Notes under the pieces: generated by a model
Told to the model about the DNA's origin: nothing
Seen by the model: only the letters and a program-made list of their open reading frames with translations
The model's database searches: none
NCBI GenBank assembly: GCA_002366565.1
Contig: DFBJ01000007.1
Span: 124,001 to 188,000, forward strand
Direction of reading: 5' to 3'
From: Bacteriovoracaceae bacterium UBA3083
GTDB lineage: Bacteria; Bdellovibrionota; Bacteriovoracia; Bacteriovoracales; Bacteriovoracaceae
Length of the DNA stretch: 64,000 nucleotides
Position numbers and translations under genes: made by a program
Part shown: positions 42,201 through 50,593 of the stretch, one piece after another
Numbering within the stretch: the first letter of the stretch is position 1
How the letters are laid out: each line of letters starts with the position of its first letter

Positions 42201-42645
42201 TGTTGATCTAGAGAATCAGGAACTTGCATTAAGGACTCTTGCTAGAACATATTGGGTAAAAGATGAGGTGTATGTTGCTCATTTAATGGTAAGTCCAATG
42301 CAAAGAGAGCAAGATGAGAAAGCGTACTCTTCATTAGGAAAGAGTTACAAGAAAGTATTTATCAATAGACCAGGTTTCGATATCTTCGGTAAGAAAATTG
42401 AATTTGATATTAGTCCAAAGCCTTGGATGTTAAAATCTATGCGTCACCTTCGTATTCTTAGATTATTAATGCCAGCTTGGCATAGAACAGAAAGAGCAAT
42501 AAACGCTGACGTTAGAAAGAAGCTAATGGAAGAAGTTTCCTCTGCTAACCCTAGTTACTCTAAAATGAAGAAGCTAGAAAATATAAAAGGTTATAGAGAA
42601 GTTCGTTATAAAAAGTCTAACGAAAAAATGAATACGAGCTATTAG
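39217..42645 (+). CDS. Indolepyruvate:ferredoxin oxidoreductase, fused IorA-IorB type
   Basis: 1142 residues. Domains in order: pyrimidine-binding region (residues ~1-170, TGYPGSPLADYF), transketolase-C-like part, TPP-binding region (MGDSTFFHSGLTDISNSL, DNDNTAMTGHQ), a Cys-rich iron-sulfur stretch (CEDCRACVENTGCPG, CVADSYCTKIKACPSF), then a gamma-type domain (VTGVGGSGVTTISRVL). This is the single-chain form of the enzyme that turns aryl-2-oxoacids (indolepyruvate, phenylpyruvate) into arylacetyl-CoA and reduces ferredoxin. It would supply the substrate for the divergent Paa-type genes. The final ~130 residues are also typical of the long form. Confidence 0.92.
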   Translation: MSIEILNGNELIVQGGLEAGFNLYTGYPGSPLADYFNILYKRKNEFHERGIRVSIANSEANAAAMASGCKQAGKDCLVAMKSMGLHVASDALSVGNFANPGEVKIDPTTGEEIYPGVVIVVGDDPWSMSTSTPADSRYLYKHLHIPFLEPSTPQELKDWMKIALEISKRTSVYQGLLLTTYMAEGGGRVEIGEAKEVDGEIVTLDPATFDLSKNVMVPPNSLKADVSMINDRFPKVEKVLSELSLDKVFGKEDSKVGFISTGVVFETLKQVLEEGALLDHFSLYKVACSYPLITKQLLPYLKGLDTLVIVEEKRGFLENEIKSFCVEHGVELKIYGKKFNEGEGFPAHGGLSFEIVRDKTKDLFNLLDINMCKDLKHENISLGLDLPRRLPTFCPGCPHRETLSLLKDLREVLKDEEGLNLLSHGDVGCYSLSFLPPFKEMHNLSAMGQGGALGAGVDIFSDNPSVVLMGDSTFFHSGLTDISNSLQIGHNITYILLDNDNTAMTGHQMSPASGITVEGVKRPRQNMLSVVKGLGVTDAIDINPSDRYFYKNLLVDYIHKPGVKVIVSNKECGLTYHGRMKAKERKATGAGSTVEKKSFYQINTSVCEDCRACVENTGCPGLTQIHDAYGSKVSIDPQICVADSYCTKIKACPSFELVEVADYHPTKYKSTKEISFDDSSIELPKAVKSFEDISSGKDWRMVVTGVGGSGVTTISRVLSHAAKSMNGRTDLDFKFMDQKGLAQRNGNVTGHLSIYKKGLSRGAVTPLHSADLLVSPDLLDASGQLQFLGSESLAIIDKKFQIPLSILLDNGEISPTLTEAELRKSLEDNLGERVYLASMKELCDDILGKSVYASAMILGIAFQSGRLPFTLENMKEAFSSAIKKGEVETNWLAFNLGRKVFLNGDKSVKDQYFQKKVSKFNHFALLEQSIRQSFLPWQNKDTFVDLFNSTFKRLEKMFPSIKSSYLATYLHDMYIFNRGMDVQDFLQNALLIKESVDLENQELALRTLARTYWVKDEVYVAHLMVSPMQREQDEKAYSSLGKSYKKVFINRPGFDIFGKKIEFDISPKPWMLKSMRHLRILRLLMPAWHRTERAINADVRKKLMEEVSSANPSYSKMKKLENIKGYREVRYKKSNEKMNTSY

Positions 42646-42647
42646 TT

Positions 42648-43976
42648 ATGCGTGAGTCTATAAGTGCTATTTTTACAAGCGGTGAGAAAGTTTTCTCAAT
42701 TAGAAGACAGAACTACTTAAAAGCATTTCCTGGCTATACTGCCTTCCCTGGAGGGAAGGTCGATAAAGAAGATCATACTAGCGATATCAAGGTTCCAGAT
42801 GTTTTTACTGGATTACCAAGCTATCTATACAGTGCTCTTTCAAGAGAAATGAAAGAGGAATTAAACTTTGATCTTTGTGCTAATACTGAAAGTATTATAT
42901 CTATTAAAGATGTCGGCATTGCTATAACACCTGAGTTTAATCCTTATAGATTTAAAACACATTTTCTTAGAATTGAGCTAAAAACTCCTTTTGAATTCGC
43001 TGTTGATTCTGGAGAGGCCATGAGTTCTTCTTGGGAGAATGCTGATGATATTTTAGACTCTTATAGAAGAGGGGAGATTCTTGCTGTCCCTCCAACAGTT
43101 AAACTATTTGAAAATCTTAGTAGAGATATTAACTTTACAGAAGTATTAGATTTATCACTTGATTATAACCCTGAAAGTGAAGTCCCTATGATTGAAAGTA
43201 TCTATGGGGTTAAGCAATTTCTACCTTTATCTCATACATTTCCACCAGCAAATAGAACAAACTGTTTTCTGATTGGTGATGACCACTGTGTACTTATAGA
43301 TCCATCTCCAAGAGATAATAAAGAGCTTTCAAAGTTATTAAATTACCTAAGTAAATATACTGTCCATGAGGTTTTTCTAACTCATCATCATCCGGATCAT
43401 CATGAACATGCTGTAGAAATTGCAGCTAAGTATAATGTTTCTATTGGTCTAAGTAGAGATACTCATCAGAGAATATTGTTCAGGCATGGGAATGATTACT
43501 TTAAAGACATAGATCTTAAATTTTATAAAGAAGGGGACTCTCTTACTACTTCTCTTGGCAGTACTGTAAAAATTTATGAAGTTCCTGGTCATGATGAAGG
43601 GCAATTAGCTCTTGCTCCAGAAACATTAAATTGGTTCTTGGTAGGAGATTTAATTCAGACAGTAGGAACAGTGGTAATTGGTGCACCGGAAGGGGATATG
43701 GCCAAGTACTATCAATCGTTAGAGAGAGTTATCAACTTAGCTCCAAAGTTTGTCATACCATCTCATGGTATTTCTATTGGTGGCGTCAATAAATTAAAAT
43801 CCACATTAAAGCATAGAAAAATGAGGGAAAAGAAAATCGTTGAACTTTTGGACTCAGGTCACTCTGAAGCTGAATTATTAGATATCATTTACGAAGGTTT
43901 AGACGATAGGCTCAAGCCCTATGCTATTAAAACAATCAGTGCTCATATTACAAAAATTAAATCTGAATCCAAGTAA
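42648..43976 (+). CDS. NUDIX domain fused to a metallo-beta-lactamase hydrolase
   Basis: 442 residues. Residues ~1-150 are NUDIX-like: AFPGGKVDKED followed by LSREMKEELNF, which fits the GX5EX7REUXEEXGU box. Residues ~200-440 are a metallo-beta-lactamase hydrolase with THHHPDHHEH and EVPGHDEGQLAL, similar to LACTB2-like proteins. The start lies 2 bases after the oxidoreductase stop, so they are co-expressed. MBL hydrolases beside acyl-CoA genes may cleave CoA thioesters, and the NUDIX part may hydrolyse a nucleotide such as CoA or ADP-ribose; both are inference. Confidence 0.82.
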   Translation: MRESISAIFTSGEKVFSIRRQNYLKAFPGYTAFPGGKVDKEDHTSDIKVPDVFTGLPSYLYSALSREMKEELNFDLCANTESIISIKDVGIAITPEFNPYRFKTHFLRIELKTPFEFAVDSGEAMSSSWENADDILDSYRRGEILAVPPTVKLFENLSRDINFTEVLDLSLDYNPESEVPMIESIYGVKQFLPLSHTFPPANRTNCFLIGDDHCVLIDPSPRDNKELSKLLNYLSKYTVHEVFLTHHHPDHHEHAVEIAAKYNVSIGLSRDTHQRILFRHGNDYFKDIDLKFYKEGDSLTTSLGSTVKIYEVPGHDEGQLALAPETLNWFLVGDLIQTVGTVVIGAPEGDMAKYYQSLERVINLAPKFVIPSHGISIGGVNKLKSTLKHRKMREKKIVELLDSGHSEAELLDIIYEGLDDRLKPYAIKTISAHITKIKSESK

Positions 43977-44018
43977 AATCAGTCAGATAGAGTCATCAAG
44001 TTTACGAGAGTAATAACC

Positions 44019-44033
44019 GATAATATTAGTATG
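44019..44033 (+). promoter_or_regulatory. -10 box placed for a leaderless start
   Basis: GATAAT at 44019-44024, six bases (ATTAGT), then ATG 44031. No Shine-Dalgarno sequence. Same geometry as at 8290, 9166 and 14951. Confidence 0.5.
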
Positions 44034-47000
44034 AAACTACTGATATCTCTAATATGTTTAATTATCTCGTTCCAATCCTTTGGTTTTGAACTTCCAAGTT
44101 TTAAGAGTAAGGAATTAAATATTCATCATATTAGGATGATTAGAAATGCCTACGTCGAATTTTCAAAAGATATTGAAAAGAATAATAAATATGAAGAGTC
44201 TAGCTTTGTAATGATTCAAAAGTTATTTCTTTCGGTCGCGTACGCTGATGATAGTAAGTGCTTCTTTGGAGGATGGCCGAGTCAGATGAATGGTGAGGTT
44301 TGTAAATCTCCTATGACTCATGGGAATACAACATGGGCATCAAATGTTCAGTGTAAAATGAATAAGAATGCAGCACCTAAAAGCTGTAATCAAATAATAG
44401 ACTTCACTTATAACTCTTGTGGTGACTCAGGTAAGTTTAGATGTAACCCAATTCTCTTTGGTGCAGATCAAAAAGGAAAAGGGAAGTGTATCAATACAAA
44501 TGGTACATACAGGAAATTAACTCAGAAGTGTGTTGATCAAACCAAAGGCACTAAAGAACTAAGAGATAGTGAGCAATTTCTAAAAGATAATCCTGCTCTC
44601 TTAGATGAGTACAGAAAGAATGTTCAGCAATTTTGTATGGAAACCTATAGACCAGGTGAGGATTACGATCACAATTATACTTGTGATGCTCTAAAAGAAA
44701 GACTTGATGGAATTGTTGATGATGTAGAGGAAGAAAAAGAAGAGCTTGTAGAAGCTCAAAAAGTGACTGCTGCAAAAGTAAATAAGGCCCTTGGTATTTT
44801 AGATAAATGTCAAAAAGACTACAATGCTTCAAAAGATGGTATTTTTTCAGAGTTCTTTGCAAGTCGTAGAGATTCACTTGATCAAATGGTTGCTTATGGG
44901 AAGTGTTCAAATGAAGATATAGATACAAGCATTAGCTCTCAACAGTTAGAAGAGCTTGTTGCTGGATTTGATAATGTATCAAATAAAATACTCCCAAAAG
45001 AAATTCTAGATGACTCTGTGAATGATGGTGTTGAGTTAACACTTAAAAATCTATTGTTCACTATGGATCAATTTGGTGAAAATATAAATATTGACGCTCT
45101 TTTATGGAGATATCCAAGACTTAAAGCATCTCCGTATAAAGAGAATGTAGAAAAGTCACTCGCAGACTTTAAGCGCGCAAAAGATAAAGGTGCTCTAGAG
45201 AAAACAAAAATTAATAAGAATGATATTGTAAAAAACTTAAATGAATTTTCAAATAAGATAAACTCACTTTGCCAGAATATTAATACTGAATATACAAGAA
45301 GAACTAAATCTAAAGATAAGAGTATCAGTATTGATGAAGGTACATTTACAAATACAGATTCAGAGCAAGCTTACTATGATGAAACTCAGGTTAAAATGAC
45401 TGAGATGTATAAGGAATTTCTTGAGTCTGATGAATTGAATATTTCTAGAATTATGGCAACCGATCATTTCAAGAGTGATATCTTTCCATTTAGTAATGGT
45501 ATCTCTGAGAGATGTGCGGAAGGAAAAATTGATAATATTGCTTTTACTCCTGTTGGAATAGAAGACATTGATGAGGCTATGGAAGATTATAAGGATCTAA
45601 TGCTAGATGAGCTTGGAGACTTTAACAAAATGGCAAAGGTCAGAGATGATGATGATATCCAAGATAGTATCCAAGACCTCATAAAATATAGACCATACCT
45701 TTTAGGGAACTTCTTAAAGAAATCATATGGTAATCCAGAGCTACAAGATGTGTATGCGACTTATCTTTGTAAAGAGTCAATGGATGTTTACTCTAGTGAT
45801 GAAATGTGGAGAATTGGTGAAGTCGCTGCGGGTGGAGCAGGTCTTGTAGTTTCAGGTGCGCTTGTGGCCACTGGAATTGGATCACCTTTAGGTGTTGGTC
45901 TCGCTGCTGCATCAAGTACGCTAATTGCTGCTGAAGGTGCCATGGCCATCAACAATTATATGGATGCAAGTAAGGCAAGTGATGCTTCTAGTAGTAGTTT
46001 TGCTACAGAGTCTATTTCTGTAGAGCAACATACGAAAAATATTGATAGTGCAGATTCAAAAAAGACGGATGCTTTAATTGCTGGAGGGACAGCTCTAGTT
46101 CAACCTTTGGCCTTTCTTACTAGACCAGGTAAGATCGCTGGAAAAAGTCTTAGTGTTGTAAAAGAGTCTGGAAAGAAAAGTTCTAAAATTGCTGATTCAG
46201 TTGATACACCTCTTAGGTTAGTTGATAAGTCTTCTGATGTTTCAAGTTCAACTCGTTTACTACCAAAACCTAAGACATCATCTGTTAAAGAACCTTCAAC
46301 TTCAGTTAGTACTTATAAGCCTAAGACTAAAGGAACTTCAGTATCTGCGAAGTCTAATTCATCTCGTAGAAAGAGAGCAAGACCATCGCGTAATACTAGT
46401 TCTAAAACATACTCAAAAGATAATACTAATACTGGGTCTTATCATAGAAAAAAAGCAAGATCTAAAGCTAAAGAAAGAGCAAAGGCTAAAGAAGAAGCTG
46501 AGCTAAAAGCAAAGGCAGATGCTAAGGCCGAGGCAGATTTAAAAGCTAAAGCAGAGGCTGATTTGAAAGCTAAAGCTCAGGCAAAAGCAGAGGCTGATTT
46601 GAAAGCTAAGGCCAAGGCAAAAGCAGAAGCAGATGCAAAAGCAAGAGCTAATGCTAAGAAAAGTGCAGAGAAGAAAGCAAGTAGCTCAACTAGTGGTGAA
46701 GTATTTAAAACCAAATCTGAAGTTACGGATTATATTTTAAAGAATCATTCTATAGTTAAGAAGCTACCAACAGATGCTGCCAAAGGGTATACATTCAAAA
46801 CTATTGCTGGTGTTCGTAATGTATTGAAAAATATTACAGGTAAGGACTATAAAGATGTTCCTGCTAAAGAGATCAGGAAAGAAATAAAACGACTTTCAAC
46901 AATCTTTCACCCTGATAAGATTCAAGGAAAGAATGACTTCTTTAAGAGCACAGTTAAGGATGAAATGAGTATAATCAATGCAATGAAGTCAGCGTTGTAG
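44031..47000 (+). CDS. Large exported protein with Cys-rich N-region, Ala/Lys repeat and J-domain-like C-terminus
   Basis: 989 residues. The signal peptide (MKLLISLICLIISFQSFG) is followed by a Cys-rich part (residues ~80-220, about a dozen Cys, probably disulfide-bonded), a long helical region, and a Gly/Ala hydrophobic stretch near 600-640 (AAGGAGLVVSGALVATG). A Ser/Lys-rich linker follows, then an Ala/Lys/Glu repeat at ~808-885 (KAKAEADLKAKA units). The end (EIRKEIKRLSTIFHPDKIQG) has the HPD tripeptide at 960-962 of DnaJ J-domains. I know no family with this order. Outer-envelope or secreted role is inferred. The next gene starts 12 bases downstream. Confidence 0.7.
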   Translation: MKLLISLICLIISFQSFGFELPSFKSKELNIHHIRMIRNAYVEFSKDIEKNNKYEESSFVMIQKLFLSVAYADDSKCFFGGWPSQMNGEVCKSPMTHGNTTWASNVQCKMNKNAAPKSCNQIIDFTYNSCGDSGKFRCNPILFGADQKGKGKCINTNGTYRKLTQKCVDQTKGTKELRDSEQFLKDNPALLDEYRKNVQQFCMETYRPGEDYDHNYTCDALKERLDGIVDDVEEEKEELVEAQKVTAAKVNKALGILDKCQKDYNASKDGIFSEFFASRRDSLDQMVAYGKCSNEDIDTSISSQQLEELVAGFDNVSNKILPKEILDDSVNDGVELTLKNLLFTMDQFGENINIDALLWRYPRLKASPYKENVEKSLADFKRAKDKGALEKTKINKNDIVKNLNEFSNKINSLCQNINTEYTRRTKSKDKSISIDEGTFTNTDSEQAYYDETQVKMTEMYKEFLESDELNISRIMATDHFKSDIFPFSNGISERCAEGKIDNIAFTPVGIEDIDEAMEDYKDLMLDELGDFNKMAKVRDDDDIQDSIQDLIKYRPYLLGNFLKKSYGNPELQDVYATYLCKESMDVYSSDEMWRIGEVAAGGAGLVVSGALVATGIGSPLGVGLAAASSTLIAAEGAMAINNYMDASKASDASSSSFATESISVEQHTKNIDSADSKKTDALIAGGTALVQPLAFLTRPGKIAGKSLSVVKESGKKSSKIADSVDTPLRLVDKSSDVSSSTRLLPKPKTSSVKEPSTSVSTYKPKTKGTSVSAKSNSSRRKRARPSRNTSSKTYSKDNTNTGSYHRKKARSKAKERAKAKEEAELKAKADAKAEADLKAKAEADLKAKAQAKAEADLKAKAKAKAEADAKARANAKKSAEKKASSSTSGEVFKTKSEVTDYILKNHSIVKKLPTDAAKGYTFKTIAGVRNVLKNITGKDYKDVPAKEIRKEIKRLSTIFHPDKIQGKNDFFKSTVKDEMSIINAMKSAL

Positions 47001-47012
47001 ATAGTAGGTACT

Positions 47013-48050
47013 ATGTTTATAAAGTTTATAACTTTTTTTATATGTTCCAGCATCTTCATGAGCGTGAATGCTAAGAATAGGTTTATCACTTATACTGAAG
47101 CATTTGATGTTTTTGAAATTGTTGATGGTATTTCTCTTTGGAAAGAAGGAGTACCAAAAGGTTATAGAGATTACTACGAGAAGACTTTTGGAATCTCTAA
47201 TACTGATAAGTATATGATTAAGAAGTATAAGGCGCTTCGTGAAAAATATCACTCTGAGTATCCAAAATCTGTAGATTCAATATTCACGGATAGCAAAATA
47301 TCTTCAGATATTATTGTAAGAACATTTGCAAGTGTGGATACTCTTGATCAGGGTCTCAAGTTATTAAAGAAGAAAAAACTGATGGAGCTTGAAGATATAA
47401 AAGAACTTGTTCTTATTTATAAGCACTTTAAGGAGAATATTTCTGTAATTGTTAAAGAAAGCTCTCTCTTAGATTCTGAAGCTAAGAGACTGTCTAAGTT
47501 AGTTAAGAAATCTAAGCTTGAAAAAAATATTAAGAAATTAGATAAATTCTTCAATCTTCCTACTAGTAAAATAAAAGGAGGAAGGATTAAGTTAGTTTGG
47601 TGGCCACAAACAGAACTCCCATCTGTTTCATATCAAGGTGGGAGAGTAATATTAAGGGTTAATCCAATTAAGCATTCAAATATGCTTGATGAGGAGTTTT
47701 TAACAAAGGCCTTAGTTCAATCTCTAATTGTTACTCAAGGTAAAACCGTAAAAGAGAATCTCTCTAAAGTTTTCTTGGCCGAATGTCCTGGAATTAAAGA
47801 TAAGGGAATAGATAAGACTCTTTGGTTAGAAGTTCCATTGGTTGAGGCCATATCTAAATATTATCTTCCTTTCCAAGTTTTAAAGAAGAAGTTTAACCCT
47901 TACTCTATTGAATCTGAGAGTCCTTGGGTTTCAACTTTTTCGAAATTCCTGTATGGCTTGACACAGCATTCCGTAAAGAGAAGGGCCCAGTTTGACCGGG
48001 AATTTGTTTCTACTAGTGCTAAATACTGCCAAAACCTTTTAAACCTCTAG
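47013..48050 (+). CDS. Exported hypothetical protein
   Basis: 345 residues with a signal peptide (MFIKFITFFICSSIFMSVNA). The mature protein is Lys-rich and mostly helical (KLLKKKKLMELEDIKELVLI, SKLEKNIKKLDKFF), with a beta-like part near LVWWPQTELPSVSYQGGRVI. I do not recognise it. It is adjacent to and probably co-transcribed with the 989-residue exported protein, so a shared envelope role is likely. Confidence 0.6.
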   Translation: MFIKFITFFICSSIFMSVNAKNRFITYTEAFDVFEIVDGISLWKEGVPKGYRDYYEKTFGISNTDKYMIKKYKALREKYHSEYPKSVDSIFTDSKISSDIIVRTFASVDTLDQGLKLLKKKKLMELEDIKELVLIYKHFKENISVIVKESSLLDSEAKRLSKLVKKSKLEKNIKKLDKFFNLPTSKIKGGRIKLVWWPQTELPSVSYQGGRVILRVNPIKHSNMLDEEFLTKALVQSLIVTQGKTVKENLSKVFLAECPGIKDKGIDKTLWLEVPLVEAISKYYLPFQVLKKKFNPYSIESESPWVSTFSKFLYGLTQHSVKRRAQFDREFVSTSAKYCQNLLNL

Positions 48051-48077
48051 AAAATCCTCGAAATTCAGAAATGCGCC

Positions 48078-48129
48078 CAGAGTCATTGACTCTGATCGCC
48101 TTGTAGATCTGGCCATATCTTACTAATAT
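48078..48129 (+). promoter_or_regulatory. liu operon promoter with upstream inverted repeat
   Basis: TTGTAG (48101-48106), 17-base spacer, TAATAT (48124-48129). Just upstream CAGAGTC (48078-48084), ATT, GACTCTG (48088-48094) is a perfect inverted repeat: either an operator or a terminator of the preceding gene. No T-tract follows it, which favours an operator. Confidence 0.5.
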
Positions 48130-48164
48130 GATGGAACTTTTTTATCATAAATTAGGATTCAAAA

Positions 48165-49787
48165 ATGGATGTATTAAGCTCCCAAATTGACACGAATAGT
48201 GCCGACTTCAAAGAGAATAGAGATTTTCACTTAAAGCTAAGAGATGAGTTTCTAGAACAAATCGATAAAGTAAAGAAAGGTGGAGGAGAGAAGTATGTAA
48301 CTCGCCACCATGATAGAGATAAACTTCTACCTAGAGAGAGAATAGATAGAATTTTAGATGAAGGTTCTCCATTTATAGAGCTTTCTAGTCTTGCTGCAAA
48401 TGGCATGTATGAAACAGATGTACCAAGTGCAGGCGTTGTCTGTGGTATAGGTCGTGTTCACGGTGTTGAATGTATGTTTGTTGCAAATGATGCAACGGTT
48501 AAGGGGGGAACTTACTTTCCAATGACTGTTAAGAAGCATTTAAGAGCGCAAGAGATTGCACTTGAAAACAGACTTCCTTGTATTTACCTCGTTGATTCTG
48601 GTGGAGCATTTCTTCCAATGCAAGATGAAGTATTTCCAGATAGAGATCACTTCGGAAGAATTTTCTATAATCAAGCTCAGATGTCTTCTAAAGGAATACC
48701 TCAAATAGCAGTTGTTCTCGGTTCTTGTACTGCTGGGGGAGCTTATGTCCCTGCAATGGCAGATGAGTCAGTTATCGTTAAAGGTAATGGAACAATCTTT
48801 TTAGGAGGACCTCCTCTTGTTAAGGCCGCAACAGGTGAGGAAGTTACAGCTGAAGATTTAGGGGGTGCATATGTGCATACTCATGAATCTGGGGTAGCCG
48901 ATCATTATGCTGAAAATGAAGAAGAAGCATTAATTATCACTCGTAATATTGTTGAAAATCTAAATTATACATCTCTTGGTGAATTGGCCGGGCAGAAGGA
49001 AGTGAAGTCTTTTAGCGAGCCAAAAGAAAGCATTGAAGAAATATATGGAATACTTCCACACGATACTAAGAAGCCATTCGATATAAGAGAAATTATCTCA
49101 AGAATAGTTGATGGTTCTGAATTTCATGAATTTAAAGAGAAATATGGAACTACATTAGTTACTGGTTTTGCTCGTATTCATGGACATCAAGTAGGTATCG
49201 TTGCAAATAACGGGATACTATTTAGTGAAAGTGCTCAGAAAGGAGCTCACTTTATAGAGCTTTGTGGTCAGAGAAAAATTCCTTTAGTCTTCCTACAGAA
49301 TATCACTGGATTCATGGTTGGTAAGCAATATGAAAGTGAAGGAATTGCCAAGCATGGTGCAAAAATGGTTACTGCTGTTTCTACAGTAGAGGTTCCAAAG
49401 TTCACTGTAATTATTGGTGGTTCTTTTGGTGCCGGTAATTATGGAATGTGCGGAAGAGCATATCAGCCAAGATTTCTTTGGATGTGGCCAAACGCAAGAA
49501 TTTCAGTCATGGGTGGAGAGCAAGCTGCAGGTGTACTTTCAACTGTAAGGCAAGACGGTCTTAGAGCGCGCGGAAAAACCGAAATGTCTAAGGATGAGGT
49601 TGCAGAATTTGAAAAACCAATCTTAGATAAATATGAAAAAGAAGGAAGTGCATATTACTCAACTGCAAGACTATGGGATGACGGTATTATTGATCCGGCC
49701 CATACTAGAGATATTTTAGGCCTTGCTATTAGTTCTTCTTTAAATAGTCCAATCGCTGACACTAAGTTTGGCGTATTTAGAATGTAG
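48165..49787 (+). CDS. mccB: Methylcrotonyl-CoA carboxylase, carboxyltransferase (beta) subunit
   Basis: 540 residues, normal for the biotin-dependent carboxyltransferase beta chain. YVTRHHDRDKLLPRERID near the start, GGAYVPAMADESVIV and ATGEEVTAEDLGGA in the N-domain, and GGSFGAGNYGMCGRAY in the C-domain are typical of methylcrotonyl-CoA carboxylases. It transfers carboxyl from carboxybiotin to 3-methylcrotonyl-CoA in leucine degradation. First gene of the liu operon; isovaleryl-CoA dehydrogenase (liuA) is not adjacent. Confidence 0.92.
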   Translation: MDVLSSQIDTNSADFKENRDFHLKLRDEFLEQIDKVKKGGGEKYVTRHHDRDKLLPRERIDRILDEGSPFIELSSLAANGMYETDVPSAGVVCGIGRVHGVECMFVANDATVKGGTYFPMTVKKHLRAQEIALENRLPCIYLVDSGGAFLPMQDEVFPDRDHFGRIFYNQAQMSSKGIPQIAVVLGSCTAGGAYVPAMADESVIVKGNGTIFLGGPPLVKAATGEEVTAEDLGGAYVHTHESGVADHYAENEEEALIITRNIVENLNYTSLGELAGQKEVKSFSEPKESIEEIYGILPHDTKKPFDIREIISRIVDGSEFHEFKEKYGTTLVTGFARIHGHQVGIVANNGILFSESAQKGAHFIELCGQRKIPLVFLQNITGFMVGKQYESEGIAKHGAKMVTAVSTVEVPKFTVIIGGSFGAGNYGMCGRAYQPRFLWMWPNARISVMGGEQAAGVLSTVRQDGLRARGKTEMSKDEVAEFEKPILDKYEKEGSAYYSTARLWDDGIIDPAHTRDILGLAISSSLNSPIADTKFGVFRM

Positions 49788-49795
49788 GGAAGTTT

Positions 49796-50593
49796 ATGAG
49801 TGAATTATACTTATATGAATGTGATGAGCAAGGAGTAGCAACAGTTACTCTAAATCGTCCAGAAATTCATAATGCTTTTAATGACGATTTAATTACAGCT
49901 CTAACAAAGAAGTTTAGCGAAATTAGTAGCGATGAGACTGTTAAAGTTGTTGTTCTTACTGGAGCAGGAAAATCATTTTGTGCAGGTGCAGACCTAAACT
50001 GGATGAAGTCCATGATTGATTACTCTAAAGAAGAGAATATCAAAGATAGTCAGGCCTTATCTGACCTATTTCAAACTATTAATAACTGCAGTCGTCCAGT
50101 GATTGGAAAAATTAATGGTGCCGCTCTTGGTGGTGGCGCAGGTCTAGTTGCTGTATGCGATTATGTCATAGCAAGTGAAAAAGCATTATTTGGTTTCACT
50201 GAAGTAATGCTAGGACTTGTTCCCGCAGTTATCTCTCCTTTTGTAGTTGCTAAAATAGGAGAGTCTAATGCGAGAGCTACTTTCTTAACAGGTGATAGAT
50301 TTGATGCAAGTAAAGCATCAGTGTTAGGTCTAGTCCATCAAGTTAGTGCAGACGGAGAGCTTGATAAAGATTGTGATGAATTAATTAAAAAGTTTGTAAG
50401 GCCTGCTCCTAGAGCCCAGGCGGTAGCAAAAGACCTTATAAGAAATGTTATATCTCTTCAGAGTGCAACCTATGAGCAAGTTTCAAAATATACTTGTGAA
50501 ACTATTGCGGAAAGAAGAGTAAGTAGTGAAGGTCAAGAAGGTATGAACGCCTTATTAGAAAAGAGACGTCCAAATTGGAAGAAGGATTCTTAA
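49796..50593 (+). CDS. liuC: Enoyl-CoA hydratase, methylglutaconyl-CoA hydratase type
   Basis: 265 residues with crotonase blocks KSFCAGADLNWMKSM and KINGAALGGGAGLVAVCDY. The LNWMK sequence after the GAD motif is usual in LiuC-type methylglutaconyl-CoA hydratases. It would hydrate the product of the carboxylase to HMG-CoA, fitting its place between mccB and the biotin carboxylase gene. Eight bases follow the mccB stop, and its stop overlaps the next start (TAATG). Confidence 0.88.
   Translation: MSELYLYECDEQGVATVTLNRPEIHNAFNDDLITALTKKFSEISSDETVKVVVLTGAGKSFCAGADLNWMKSMIDYSKEENIKDSQALSDLFQTINNCSRPVIGKINGAALGGGAGLVAVCDYVIASEKALFGFTEVMLGLVPAVISPFVVAKIGESNARATFLTGDRFDASKASVLGLVHQVSADGELDKDCDELIKKFVRPAPRAQAVAKDLIRNVISLQSATYEQVSKYTCETIAERRVSSEGQEGMNALLEKRRPNWKKDS

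Noticed and set aside
44551..44928. 125-codon minus-strand frame in the 989-residue protein gene
   Set aside because: Leu-rich antisense shadow; the sense frame has a signal peptide and conserved Cys spacing.
46222..46506. 94-codon frame inside the 989-residue protein gene
   Set aside because: Leu/Gln-rich shadow of the repeat-coding strand, no start signals.
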